A DNA stretch of 64,000 nucleotides from Blautia sp. MSJ-9. GTDB taxonomy: Bacteria > Bacillota > Clostridia > Lachnospirales > Lachnospiraceae. The notes beneath the pieces are model-generated. The model was not told the origin of the DNA. It ran no database searches and worked only from the letters and a program-made list of their open reading frames with translations. Within the stretch, counting starts at the first letter, position 1. Each line of letters starts with the position of its first letter. The position numbers and the translations under genes are program-made. The stretch spans positions 1 to 64,000 of the forward strand of contig NZ_JAHLQG010000046.1 in assembly GCF_018919065.1 (NCBI RefSeq), read 5' to 3'. Shown here in pieces: positions 35,623 through 44,155 of the stretch.

Positions 35623-35653
35623 ACAGTATATCATTATTTCACATACTGTATAA
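35623..35653 (-). promoter_or_regulatory. Promoter and operator-like repeat of uptake system 1
   Basis: Minus-strand TTATAC (35648-35653) N17 TATACT (35625-35630). The perfect inverted repeat ACAGTAT-N13-ATACTGT (35623-35649) covers the core promoter, well placed for repression. The form resembles NikR sites (two short arms with a long gap), but no nikR gene is seen. Confidence 0.5.
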
Positions 35654-35656
35654 CCA

Positions 35657-35855
35657 CCTATGGGGGATATTTACCCATTCATATCTGGCATGGTTTCACA
35701 CGTTTTTTTATATCAAAAAATTCCGGAAGACTTGTTCCAGTGCACAGACCTCCGCGAAATACGTATCAAATTCCCTGCCTGCCGGATCTGTTACTAACAG
35801 CTTCCACCTGATACGCAGCAAAAAAGTACTTCTATCCGCAGGAAGTACTTTTTTT
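35657..35855. ncRNA. Conserved structured element, copy 1, near Ni/Co genes
   Basis: About 200 bp shared with 38499-38817: TGGGGGATATTTACCC and GGCATGG near one end; GTGCACAGACCTCCGCG; a stem ACGTATCA (35761) / TGATACG (35809) enclosing CTGTTACTAACAG; and a hairpin AAGTACTTC / GAAGTACTT with T tract (35820-35855). In copy 2 the stem reads ACGCATCA/TGATGCG, a compensatory change. Read on plus it ends in a terminator like a small RNA; on minus it lies upstream of the promoter. No known riboswitch recognised. Confidence 0.5.
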
Positions 35856-35874
35856 GGATAAATATTCAATTATT

Positions 35875-36555
35875 TTATTCTGTCTTCAGTTCATGTTCTT
35901 CATTCATATATGCAAATCTGGTACCAATGGCGTCTGCCAACTGTCTGTTATGTGTAATCGTAATCAGGGTTTTTCCTGCATTATGAAAATTCTGCAAAAA
36001 ATTTATCAGCATATCCTGTGTTTTTTCATCAAGCCCGGCAAGTGGTTCATCAAGAATCAAAACCTCCGGATTCAGTGAAAGAATACATGCAAGCGAAACC
36101 TTTCTTTTCTCTCCACCGCTTAAATGATAAGGTGGTCTTTCTCTAAGTTTTTCTATTCCAAACAAATGCAGACAGTCTTCTGTTCTTTTCCTTATCTCTG
36201 TTTCCGGCAATCCCATTTGAATCGGTCCAAACGCAATTTCCTCTTCTACACTTCCGCAAAACAACTGGGTATCCGCATTCTGAAACACATATCCCATCTG
36301 CTGATGAAACCATTTTGCAAACCTGCTGTCTTTTAATGTCTTTTCATTAATTTCATATCCCTGATATAAATATTTTCCTTCCGCCGGAAAAATAATCCCA
36401 TTCAATAATTTAATAAGCGTTGATTTTCCACAACCGTTTGGTCCCTGGATAACCACAGAATCTCCTTTTTTAATATGAAGATTCACATATCTCAGTGCAA
36501 TTTCTTTTTCGTATGCGAAACATACATTCTCAAGTCTGATCATAATTTTCGTCAT
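35875..36555 (-). CDS. cbiO: ECF transporter ATPase, CbiO/NikO type
   Basis: 226 residues: Walker A GPNGCGKSTLIKLL (about 36-49), Q-loop YVFQNADTQLF (ECF-type), signature HLSGGEKRKVSLACIL, Walker B VLILDEPLAGLD, H-loop ITHN (Asn replaces the usual His+Asp pair's Asp; the His is kept). Energises the CbiM/CbiQ cobalt or nickel uptake complex. 23 bp behind cbiQ. Followed by the conserved element. Confidence 0.9.
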   Translation of the reverse strand: MTKIMIRLENVCFAYEKEIALRYVNLHIKKGDSVVIQGPNGCGKSTLIKLLNGIIFPAEGKYLYQGYEINEKTLKDSRFAKWFHQQMGYVFQNADTQLFCGSVEEEIAFGPIQMGLPETEIRKRTEDCLHLFGIEKLRERPPYHLSGGEKRKVSLACILSLNPEVLILDEPLAGLDEKTQDMLINFLQNFHNAGKTLITITHNRQLADAIGTRFAYMNEEHELKTE

Positions 36556-36578
36556 TCCTTTTTCATATCAGTTTATAG

Positions 36579-37397
36579 CTACCTGTTCAGATACCAGAAC
36601 AACGCCATACATCCTGACATTATAACTGTGCAGAAAATATCCGCTGCACACAATTTATATCTCCGATTTTTCTTATACTCTCCGGTAAATCCACGGCAAC
36701 ACATTGCTGCATGCATTTCCTCTGCCATCTCACCTGACTTCAAAAACGATATTCCTAATACTCCTGACAAAGCTTTTGCTTTCTGAGGATTTTTTCCTAC
36801 AGATCTCAAGCGAACAGATGTCAGAATATCCGCACACATCTCTCCCAGAACAGAAATATACTTTAAGGTAATATCCAGTGTAAAAACAAATATTGATGGC
36901 AGTCGAAAAGTTCTCATACTTCCTGTCAGTTTATTCCATGATGTTCCTGCTGACAAAATACCGATCAAAGTTACAGACACATACACTCTGGATGTAACAT
37001 TCATTAAAGTCTGGGGAGTTCCCATGAATACAGACGGCAGAAGAATTAATGCTGAAACCAGAACTGCACCTGCCGTTCCTCTCAGAATCTGACGAATAGA
37101 TTTCGCCGAAAAAAAAGCAAGCCTGACTGTCACAGCTACGCACATAATCAGCGTAAACAAATAATTCCCGGAACAGGCCGTAAGAATAATATAAATAAGT
37201 GTATAAAATAATTTCAGAGAAGGAGTAGCAGAAAATCTGCCATCCTTCCCTTCATGAAACTGCATTTTTGCAAGCACAGATAAAATTGATTTAGTGCTTT
37301 TTGTTAAAAACGCTTCTTTATCTTCAGACGGAACATATTTTTCCTGAGAGCACATCCAGTCTGGAAGCATTGCTTCTTCGTTTTTATAATCTTTCAT
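36579..37397 (-). CDS. cbiQ: ECF transporter T component, CbiQ/NikQ type
   Basis: 272 residues, about five helices, with a coupling-helix region DILTSVRLRSVGKNPQKAKA (the Arg-rich ARG-like motif) and MCCRGFTGEYKKNR. It couples the ATPase to the substrate component. The 60-residue soluble N-terminal stretch (LPDWMCSQEKYVPSED) is longer than usual. 3 bp behind cbiM. Confidence 0.85.
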   Translation of the reverse strand: MKDYKNEEAMLPDWMCSQEKYVPSEDKEAFLTKSTKSILSVLAKMQFHEGKDGRFSATPSLKLFYTLIYIILTACSGNYLFTLIMCVAVTVRLAFFSAKSIRQILRGTAGAVLVSALILLPSVFMGTPQTLMNVTSRVYVSVTLIGILSAGTSWNKLTGSMRTFRLPSIFVFTLDITLKYISVLGEMCADILTSVRLRSVGKNPQKAKALSGVLGISFLKSGEMAEEMHAAMCCRGFTGEYKKNRRYKLCAADIFCTVIMSGCMALFWYLNR

Positions 37398-37400
37398 TCG

Positions 37401-38405
37401 TTATGCTGCTTTCTTCTTAAAATCAACTTTTTCTTTCATCATAGAAGAAATAATTTTAAAAATAATCACCAAAAGTGCCACACCAACAACAGCTGAAAGA
37501 ATATATCCGGTCCATTCAGGTAATCCAGACATTGAATAATCAGGAAACAGTGCCGACAATTCAAATCCATTTACCATTCCTGCCGGAGTATATCCCAATG
37601 GGCTTCCACCGCTGATCAGACTCGCTATCTCATCAGCCCCCCATTCGCCCCAGGCAGTACCAGTTGCCAGAAGTCCTAGCGGAGTCAGCACAATGAGAAC
37701 AGCCATAAGCATATACAGTGGTTTAAATGCCGTTTTATCCGGAACCGCGTCCAGAGCCTTCGGTGTAACCTTCTCAACAAAAGTCAGTACCACTACCGTT
37801 AAAATAATCTCTGCCAGCCCAAATAACGTAATATGTCCAATCATCATTGCCGGTATGGATACACTTAACGGATATGGGCAGTAAAGAGCTTGGCCTTCTG
37901 CATTTTTAAACAGTAATGGCTGAATGCCAAATTCAACAGCTGCGCAAAAGGCTGCCGCATTAATTCCTATGTATGCACCGATTGCTGCGCTGAGTTTACG
38001 CATACCTGTCTTCTTCATTAACAGTTTATATAAAAAGAATCCAAGATATGGCAATACAAACGCCATATTAAAACAGTTTGCTCCAAATGCAAGAATTCCA
38101 CCATCTCCAAAAAGGAGTGCCTGTATCAACAGTGCAATGGAAACCGATATACACCCGGCCGCAGGACTGCCAGTCAAAATAGCAATAAGAGTTCCTCCTA
38201 CTGCATGTCCCGTTGTGCCTCCCGGAAGCGGAACGTTAAACATCATTCCCAAAAACGAAAAAGCAGCTCCTATGCCAAGAAGCGGCATCTTTGATTTTGG
38301 TATCTCCGTTTTTATTTTATTAATGGAAAATCCCCACACCGGAAGCATGGCAGCTGTCATTACCGCACATGTTGACGGACTCAAATAATTCTCAGGTATA
38401 TGCAT
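37401..38405 (-). CDS. cbiM: CbiM/NikM substrate component with C-terminal CbiN/PDGLE-like part
   Basis: 334 residues. Starts MHIPENYLSP, whose N-terminal amine and His2 form the Ni/Co site; LPGGTTGHAVGGTLIAIL and FGDGGILAFGANCFNMAF are CbiM motifs. The last 100 residues (LIVLTPLGLLATGTAWGEWG ... IFKIISSMM) look like the small CbiN/NikN partner fused on. The order M-Q-O makes a complete ECF importer. Co and Ni types cannot be told apart by eye. Confidence 0.9.
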   Translation of the reverse strand: MHIPENYLSPSTCAVMTAAMLPVWGFSINKIKTEIPKSKMPLLGIGAAFSFLGMMFNVPLPGGTTGHAVGGTLIAILTGSPAAGCISVSIALLIQALLFGDGGILAFGANCFNMAFVLPYLGFFLYKLLMKKTGMRKLSAAIGAYIGINAAAFCAAVEFGIQPLLFKNAEGQALYCPYPLSVSIPAMMIGHITLFGLAEIILTVVVLTFVEKVTPKALDAVPDKTAFKPLYMLMAVLIVLTPLGLLATGTAWGEWGADEIASLISGGSPLGYTPAGMVNGFELSALFPDYSMSGLPEWTGYILSAVVGVALLVIIFKIISSMMKEKVDFKKKAA

Positions 38406-38467
38406 AAATATACTTCCTTTCCAGTGAAAATGTTATTTTATTTGGCGCGCACCTCGTAATTAACTGC

Positions 38468-38496
38468 ATTGTATCACCATGTTAAAGTATCAACAA
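38468..38496 (-). promoter_or_regulatory. Promoter of cbiMQO
   Basis: TTGTTG (38491-38496) N17 TACAAT (38468-38473), aligning base for base in place with the promoter of uptake system 1 relative to the conserved element. About 60 nt leader to ATG. Confidence 0.5.
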
Positions 38497-38498
38497 CC

Positions 38499-38817
38499 TA
38501 CCCTGGGGGTTATATACCCATTCTTATCCGGCATGGTTCCACGCACATTTTTCATATCTTAAAATCCCCCTGGGAGGCTTGTTCTGGCAGACTATTTTGA
38601 TAAAATATAATCCGTACAGAGATAACTCAGTAACGTAGCAGACAGATACCTGATTATCGATGTATCAGCACAAAGATTTTGTCAAACAACAAATAAAGTG
38701 CACAGACCTCCGCGCAATACGCATCAAATTCCCTACCTGCCGGATCTGTTACTGACAGCTCCCTCCTGATGCGTCGCAATAAAAAAAGTACTTCTATCCG
38801 CAGGAAGTACTTTTTTT
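38499..38817. ncRNA. Conserved structured element, copy 2
   Basis: Same blocks as 35657-35855: CTGGGGGTTATATACCC, GGCATGG (near 38530), GTGCACAGACCTCCGCG (38699), stem ACGCATCA (38719) / TGATGCGT (38767), and hairpin AAGTACTTC / GAAGTACTT with T7 (38786-38817). About 100 bp (38591-38695) is inserted between the blocks compared with copy 1 and shows no ORF. As a whole the 470-bp gap 38406-38876 holds this and the cbiM promoter. Confidence 0.5.
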
Positions 38818-38876
38818 ATGATCAATATAACTATTCAATACCTTCATATCTACAGACTACTGAAATATGCAATTGC

Positions 38877-39635
38877 TTATAATACAGAATCAATCAGCTT
38901 TCTTGTGTAATCCATCTTTGGATGCTCAATTATCTCATCCGGCGTTCCGCTCTCCACAGTCTTTCCACGATAAAGGACAATAACTCTGTCGCAGAATGCC
39001 TGAACCAGTGCCAGATCATGGCAAATGAGAATAAAGGAAAGGTTTTCTTTCTGTTTTAATTCAATCAGTAACTCCAGAATCTGTTTCTGCACCGTCACAT
39101 CCAATGCACTGGTTGCTTCATCACAGATCAGAATGGATGGATTTACTGCCAGTGCCCTGGCGATTGCAGCTCTCTGGCACTGGCCGCCGCTTACCTGATG
39201 CGGATAGCGGTCTGCATATTCTTTTTCCAATCCACATCTTTCCAGAAGTTCCTCTACTTTTCTACGGGTTTCTGCACGGCTTATCCCCATATTCTGCAGA
39301 CTCTCTCCTATCCCGTCACCAAGCGTACAACGCGGATCAAAGGATTCCATCGGCATCTGAAATACCATCTGCATATCCCGGTAAATTTCCCGAAGTTCTT
39401 TTCCCTTTACATGCGTAATATCTTTCCCTTTCAGAGTCACTTTACCCTCTGTGATACTTTCCAGATGCGTGATCATCTTTGCGATCGTGCTTTTACCGGA
39501 ACCGGACTCACCTACAATTCCCAGGCACTCTCCCTGTTTTAATTCAAAACTGACATCATCTACTGCTGTTAATGTCTTTTTTCCAGACATAAATGTCTTT
39601 ATGAGATGTTCCGCTTTTAAAATTATATCCGCCAC
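38877..39635 (-). CDS. ABC transporter ATPase, OppF/NikE type (uptake system 2)
   Basis: 252 residues: Walker A VGESGSGKSTIAKM, Q-loop MVFQMPMESFDPRC, signature VSGGQCQRAAIARAL, Walker B ILICDEATSALD, H-loop ICHD. Last gene of a five-gene operon; 4 bp behind the NikD-type gene. Confidence 0.92.
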   Translation of the reverse strand: MADIILKAEHLIKTFMSGKKTLTAVDDVSFELKQGECLGIVGESGSGKSTIAKMITHLESITEGKVTLKGKDITHVKGKELREIYRDMQMVFQMPMESFDPRCTLGDGIGESLQNMGISRAETRRKVEELLERCGLEKEYADRYPHQVSGGQCQRAAIARALAVNPSILICDEATSALDVTVQKQILELLIELKQKENLSFILICHDLALVQAFCDRVIVLYRGKTVESGTPDEIIEHPKMDYTRKLIDSVL

Positions 39636-39639
39636 TTGT

Positions 39640-40458
39640 CTACTCCTCCTGATTTCGTTTCAGATGAAGTACTGAGTCCATCAGTTTCTGTGTATAAAGA
39701 TCAGATGAATGATCCAGAACATTCTCCGTTTCTCCATAATCCCTGACAATTCCATTCTGAAGTACCAGTATCCGGTCGGCCATCGCCCTTACCACACCGA
39801 TATTATGCGTCACCAGAATCATCGCTGTCTGATATTCCTTTCGCATCATCAGAAGTTCCTCTACTACCTGTTTCTGCACCGTCACATCCAATGCACTGGT
39901 AGGTTCATCTGCAAGAAGAAGATTCGGGTGCATGATCATTGCAGTACAGATACCCACACGCTGATTCATACCCCCGGAAAGTTCAAAAGGATAACTGTCC
40001 AGAACACGTTCATAATCATCCATACCGATTTTCTTCATAATCTCCCCTGCACGTCTTCGAGTTTCTTTTTTCGTTATTCTCTCATGTTCGGACACCGCTT
40101 CATGTATCTGAACCCCGATTTTTCGTACCGGGCAAAGTGCCGCCTTGCAGTCCTGAAATACCATTCCAATTTCTGTTCCCAGATATCTGCGGAGTTTCTT
40201 TTCGCTCATGTCGGTAAGATTTTCACCTTTATACCAGATATCTCCTTTTGTTACCAGACCTTCCTCTCCCAGAAGTCCCATGACAGCTTTAATGATCGTA
40301 CTTTTTCCGCTTCCGGATTCTCCTACGATCCCAAGGATTTCTCCCTGCTTCAGTTCAAAGCTGACATTCTGGACTGTCGGTTCTCCATTATAGCTGATCG
40401 TGACATGATCTACTTTCAGCAAAGGATCTGGCATATTCTTCTCTTTTAAAGAATTCAT
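39640..40458 (-). CDS. ABC transporter ATPase, OppD/NikD type (uptake system 2)
   Basis: 272 residues from ATG 40458 (GGGAG 6 nt upstream; a frame start at 40491 lacks an SD, and ATG 40434 is possible). Walker A VGESGSGKSTIIKA, signature ELSGGMNQRVGICTAM, Walker B LLLADEPTSALD, H-loop VTHN. The C-terminus is short, without the Cys-rich extension of system 1. Confidence 0.9.
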   Translation of the reverse strand: MNSLKEKNMPDPLLKVDHVTISYNGEPTVQNVSFELKQGEILGIVGESGSGKSTIIKAVMGLLGEEGLVTKGDIWYKGENLTDMSEKKLRRYLGTEIGMVFQDCKAALCPVRKIGVQIHEAVSEHERITKKETRRRAGEIMKKIGMDDYERVLDSYPFELSGGMNQRVGICTAMIMHPNLLLADEPTSALDVTVQKQVVEELLMMRKEYQTAMILVTHNIGVVRAMADRILVLQNGIVRDYGETENVLDHSSDLYTQKLMDSVLHLKRNQEE

Positions 40459-40559
40459 TGTGTTCTCCCGGTTTTTACTGACACTCTCCAATAAGTAAAA
40501 GAGTGTTTGTGTAACTGTTCAGTGTTTTCGCAGTTACATTTTTTTATCTTATGCAATTT

Positions 40560-42095
40560 TTACTGTACATCCAGATCCGCAGTAATTTCATAATAATCAC
40601 AAGGATGCGCCGCCATTCCTGTCACATTCGCTTTTGTTACAATTCCCATGTTCAAATGTGAAACAAAAAAATACGCATCATCATCTAAAATTTTCTGCTG
40701 AAGTTCTACTGCCAGTTTTCCTCTCTCCTCTGTATCAAAAGTCTGATGAAGCTGATCTGTCAGCCTGGTTACTTCATCATTCTGATAATTTCCATAATTT
40801 TTAGAACCAGTTACTGTACTGCTGAAGAAATATTCCGGATCACCGGTTGGCGCTGTTGTTAAAGAGCTTACATAAACATCAAACTCTCCGTTTTCTGCAT
40901 AAGTTCTGTGATCAGAAGTATTATTGACAGATACATCAATCCCGATATCTTTTAAAGTAGCCTGTGCATATTCCGCAAGCTTTGGCTGCTCCAGACGTGT
41001 CGGATAAGTCAGCCAGTTAATGGTCAGTTTCTGACCGTCTTTGTCAACATATCCATCACCGTCTGTATCTGTCCATCCGGACTCTTCCAGCAATTTCTTT
41101 GCTTCTTCCGGATCATAGGATACTGTCTCCACTGCATCATTTCCATAGGTAAAACTGCTTGGAAACGCTCCTTTTGCCGGAATTCCGCGTCCTTCCATGA
41201 TTACAGAACAAAATCCCTCTTTATCGATTCCCATTTCGATTGCCTTACGCACGTTCTGATCCTGAACAATTTCAGAATCCATGTTAAACTGCCCGAAGAA
41301 ACAACGGCTTGTAGCGCAGGAATTAATAGTGTAATCCGGGTTTCCGTCAAACAGGGAATAATTATCGTACTGAAGTCCATAAGTTCCCTGAATATCTCCA
41401 GTCTGTAAGGCAGCGGTCAATGCACTTCCATCTGCAAAAGATTTGACTGTAACTTTGTCCACGTTCACTTCACCGCCCCAGTAATCCTCATTTTTTACAA
41501 GGTCAATCTGAGTTGGTGTAACTTTCTCTGCAATATAAGGACCGGTTCCTGCTACATTGGCAGAGCCGCCCTCCCCCTGAATACCATAATCCATATCTAT
41601 GATTGCACCATACGGATCTCCCAGATAATTAATGATTGCCGGGCATGGTTCTGTAGTATAAATAGTAAGTGTAAGATCATCAGCTTCTATATGATCAATT
41701 TTCAAATCATATGGTGCGCGGTCATGAACTGCAATCATATCTTCCAGGCATTCCTTTACAGCTTCTGCATCCATCGTACGTCCGCTGGAAAATTTCACTC
41801 CATCACGAAGTGTTATTTTTACCGTAGTATCATCCACAAACTCATAATCTGTTGCAAGCCATGGCTCCACTTCCATATTATCGTTATATTTGAAAAGAGT
41901 TTCTCCCACACCATAGCGAAGTGCGCTCCATCCGGAATAGTTATCATGAGGATTCAGTCCTGCATCTCCCATTTCTTCACTGTACCCGGTTGTCCCGTAT
42001 ACAAATGTTTTCTCTCCATCCGCAAACACTGTAGTTGATAAACCTGCAATCAGCATAGTTCCTGTCAGTAAGGCTGCAAAAATTTTTCTTTTCAT
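40560..42095 (-). CDS. Extracellular solute-binding protein, family 5 (uptake system 2)
   Basis: 511 residues. Signal peptide cleaved after VFA; again no lipobox. ETLFKYNDNMEVEPWLATDYE, LRDGVKFSSGRTMDAEAVK and NVRKAIEMGIDKEGF are family-5 motifs. Overall it looks like NikA/DppA-type proteins of the nickel/peptide cluster. A TDTDGDGYVDKDGQ loop resembles a calcium site. Lies between the permease and ATPase genes. Confidence 0.87.
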   Translation of the reverse strand: MKRKIFAALLTGTMLIAGLSTTVFADGEKTFVYGTTGYSEEMGDAGLNPHDNYSGWSALRYGVGETLFKYNDNMEVEPWLATDYEFVDDTTVKITLRDGVKFSSGRTMDAEAVKECLEDMIAVHDRAPYDLKIDHIEADDLTLTIYTTEPCPAIINYLGDPYGAIIDMDYGIQGEGGSANVAGTGPYIAEKVTPTQIDLVKNEDYWGGEVNVDKVTVKSFADGSALTAALQTGDIQGTYGLQYDNYSLFDGNPDYTINSCATSRCFFGQFNMDSEIVQDQNVRKAIEMGIDKEGFCSVIMEGRGIPAKGAFPSSFTYGNDAVETVSYDPEEAKKLLEESGWTDTDGDGYVDKDGQKLTINWLTYPTRLEQPKLAEYAQATLKDIGIDVSVNNTSDHRTYAENGEFDVYVSSLTTAPTGDPEYFFSSTVTGSKNYGNYQNDEVTRLTDQLHQTFDTEERGKLAVELQQKILDDDAYFFVSHLNMGIVTKANVTGMAAHPCDYYEITADLDVQ

Positions 42096-42973
42096 TTCTT
42101 CTTTTCCTCTCTCTTATTCTCTGCTCTTTGTTTTGGATCCATATAGTCTCTCAGTGTATCACCAAGAAGATTAAATATCATAACTGTTATAAAAATTGCC
42201 ACACCGGGAGCCAGTACCATCCACGGTGAAATCTGAAGCATGCTTCGTCCATCGTTGATCATGCTTCCCCATTCTGCTGCCGGAGGCTTCACACCAAGTC
42301 CCAGGAAAGAAAGTCCTGCAAGCTCCATCATCATAGTTCCTATATCTAAAACCGCAGTTACCAGAATCTGTCCTGCAATATTGGGCAGAATATGTTTAAA
42401 AAGGATTTTCGGCACACTGCTGCCTGACATTTTTACTGCCATCAGATACGGCGAATCTTTCTGCGCCAGTGTCAGTCCTCTTGCAAGTCTTGCAAACTTC
42501 GGCCATCCGATCACCGCCAGCGCAATGATCGCATTCTGTATTCCCCCACCCAGGACTCCTGCAACTGCCAGTGCAAAAACAAGACTTGGAAATGCAAGGA
42601 ATAAATCTGAAATACGCATCAGCACTGTATCTGCAATTCCTCCACACCATCCGCAGACCAGTCCGATCACTGATCCTGTAACCGTAACAATTGAAACAAG
42701 CAGAAGCGTCGCATAAATACTTGTTGTACTTCCCACCAGAACTCTCGAAAACATATCTCTTCCGTAACGGTCTGTCCCCAGAATATGTTCTGCGCTCGGT
42801 GGCTTCTGCGCTAACAGCAAATCCTGCGCATAAGGATCATATGGGCAGAGTTTTCGCGCAATGGCAGCAACAATAAGTAAGATCAGCGTCAGTACTGTAA
42901 AGAAAATCAATTTTTCCCTGATATGATTTTTCTTTATTTTCTGTTTCCTGACAGTAACTTTTTTTCCGCTCAT
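42092..42973 (-). CDS. ABC permease, NikC/OppC type (uptake system 2)
   Basis: 293 residues: HILGTDRYGRDMFSRVLVG, then five helices with VIGWPKFARLARGLTLAQKD coupling loop and LSFLGLGVKPPAAEWGSMI, a strong signature of the dipeptide/nickel permease C. Overlaps its neighbours by 4 bp on both sides. Confidence 0.93.
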   Translation of the reverse strand: MSGKKVTVRKQKIKKNHIREKLIFFTVLTLILLIVAAIARKLCPYDPYAQDLLLAQKPPSAEHILGTDRYGRDMFSRVLVGSTTSIYATLLLVSIVTVTGSVIGLVCGWCGGIADTVLMRISDLFLAFPSLVFALAVAGVLGGGIQNAIIALAVIGWPKFARLARGLTLAQKDSPYLMAVKMSGSSVPKILFKHILPNIAGQILVTAVLDIGTMMMELAGLSFLGLGVKPPAAEWGSMINDGRSMLQISPWMVLAPGVAIFITVMIFNLLGDTLRDYMDPKQRAENKREEKKK

Positions 42974-43914
42974 GCCTGATCACCCCCTAATCTGACGCGG
43001 GGATCCAGATAATGATAAATGATATCCGTAATAAGATTCACAATAACGTAAATAATCGCCATCCATGCAACATACGCCTGAATGATCGGGTAATCTCTCA
43101 TAGTAATGGCATCTACTGCCATCTTTCCCACACCGTCCCACATAAAAATAGTCTCTACGATCGTGGCTCCGCCCAAAAGGCTTCCTATGGAAAGTGCAAG
43201 GAGTGTAATGATCGTAAGCATGGAAGATTTCATAACATTCTTCCATATGATCACACTTCCCCTTACGCCTCTTGCTCTGGCACCTTTTACATAATCTTTA
43301 TTTAACTCCTCAAGTATCGTAGCCCGCACCTGTCTGGTGTATTTGGAAGCCATTGAGATTGCCAGTGTTAAAGTTGGAAGCACAAGACTCAACGCAGTAT
43401 TATCCGTAGTTATGACCGGAAACCACCCAAGCCGTATTGACAGAAAATACATCAATACCAATGCTGCAAAAAAGTTCGGCATCGAGTTTCCGATGAAGCT
43501 GAAGAATCGTATCAGATAATCAATCCAACGGTTATGTTTTACTGCCGAAAGAATTCCCAGTGGAATAGAAATAAGCATTGTCAGTAATACAGAAGAAATC
43601 GTCAGAAGAATCGTGGCAGGAAGTTTTTCCACGAAAGTATCATAAACATCTCTTTTTGATACATAACTGATTCCCATATCTCCGGTTGCCATTCCTGTGA
43701 ACCATTTCGCATACTGGACAAGAAACGGCTGATCCAGACCATATTCTTTCCTTGTCTCATCAATCACTTCCTGCGAAACTGCCGAACCTGCATTTTCATA
43801 CATATAGGTAACAGCATCCCCTCCTGCCAGGCGCATCATGGCAAATGACAAAAAAGTGATTCCGATCAGAACCGGAATCAGCAGAAGAAGTCTTTTTGCA
43901 ATATATTTTATCAT
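42970..43914 (-). CDS. ABC permease, NikB/OppB type (uptake system 2)
   Basis: 314 residues, six helices: YIAKRLLLLIPVLIGITFLS, RLAGGDAVTYMYENAGSAV, KDYVKGARARGVRGSVIIWK. ATG 43914 has AAAGGAG 5 nt upstream and is preferred to the in-frame ATG at 43932. First gene of the operon. The upstream gap (43915-44073) contains a TAACTGTTCAG repeat pair but no gene. Confidence 0.92.
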   Translation of the reverse strand: MIKYIAKRLLLLIPVLIGITFLSFAMMRLAGGDAVTYMYENAGSAVSQEVIDETRKEYGLDQPFLVQYAKWFTGMATGDMGISYVSKRDVYDTFVEKLPATILLTISSVLLTMLISIPLGILSAVKHNRWIDYLIRFFSFIGNSMPNFFAALVLMYFLSIRLGWFPVITTDNTALSLVLPTLTLAISMASKYTRQVRATILEELNKDYVKGARARGVRGSVIIWKNVMKSSMLTIITLLALSIGSLLGGATIVETIFMWDGVGKMAVDAITMRDYPIIQAYVAWMAIIYVIVNLITDIIYHYLDPRVRLGGDQA

Positions 43915-44073
43915 AAGTTCTCCTTTTTCCATGCGACACTGTATATTCTATCTACAATGTCACATTCTGCGGATTTTGCTGAATTCCATAACTGTTCAGT
44001 ACTTTCACTGGAAAAATGAACTGCTGAATAGTTACAAAATTTCTATAAATCCACAAATAAGTCTAACAAAAGA

Positions 44074-44109
44074 CAAAAAAGCACACAACCCCAAGGGAGG
44101 GTTATGTGC
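44074..44109 (-). terminator. Terminator of lysR gene
   Basis: GCACACAACCC / GGGTTATGTGC (one mismatch), followed on the minus strand by TTTTTTG. Confidence 0.8.
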
Positions 44110-44155
44110 CATTCTAAATTTGAATATATTTCGGATGTTTTGGAATAAGTCTTAT

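Noticed and set aside
35657-35855. Known cobalamin or NiCo riboswitch near the metal genes
   Set aside because: The blocks do not match the B12-box or NiCo consensus that I know, and the element lies upstream of the apparent promoter rather than in the leader.
35700-35860. Short minus-strand peptide frame shared by the two conserved elements (VTDPAGREFD...)
   Set aside because: Between copies most changes are non-synonymous (five of seven codons), there is no start with SD, and stem pairing explains conservation better.
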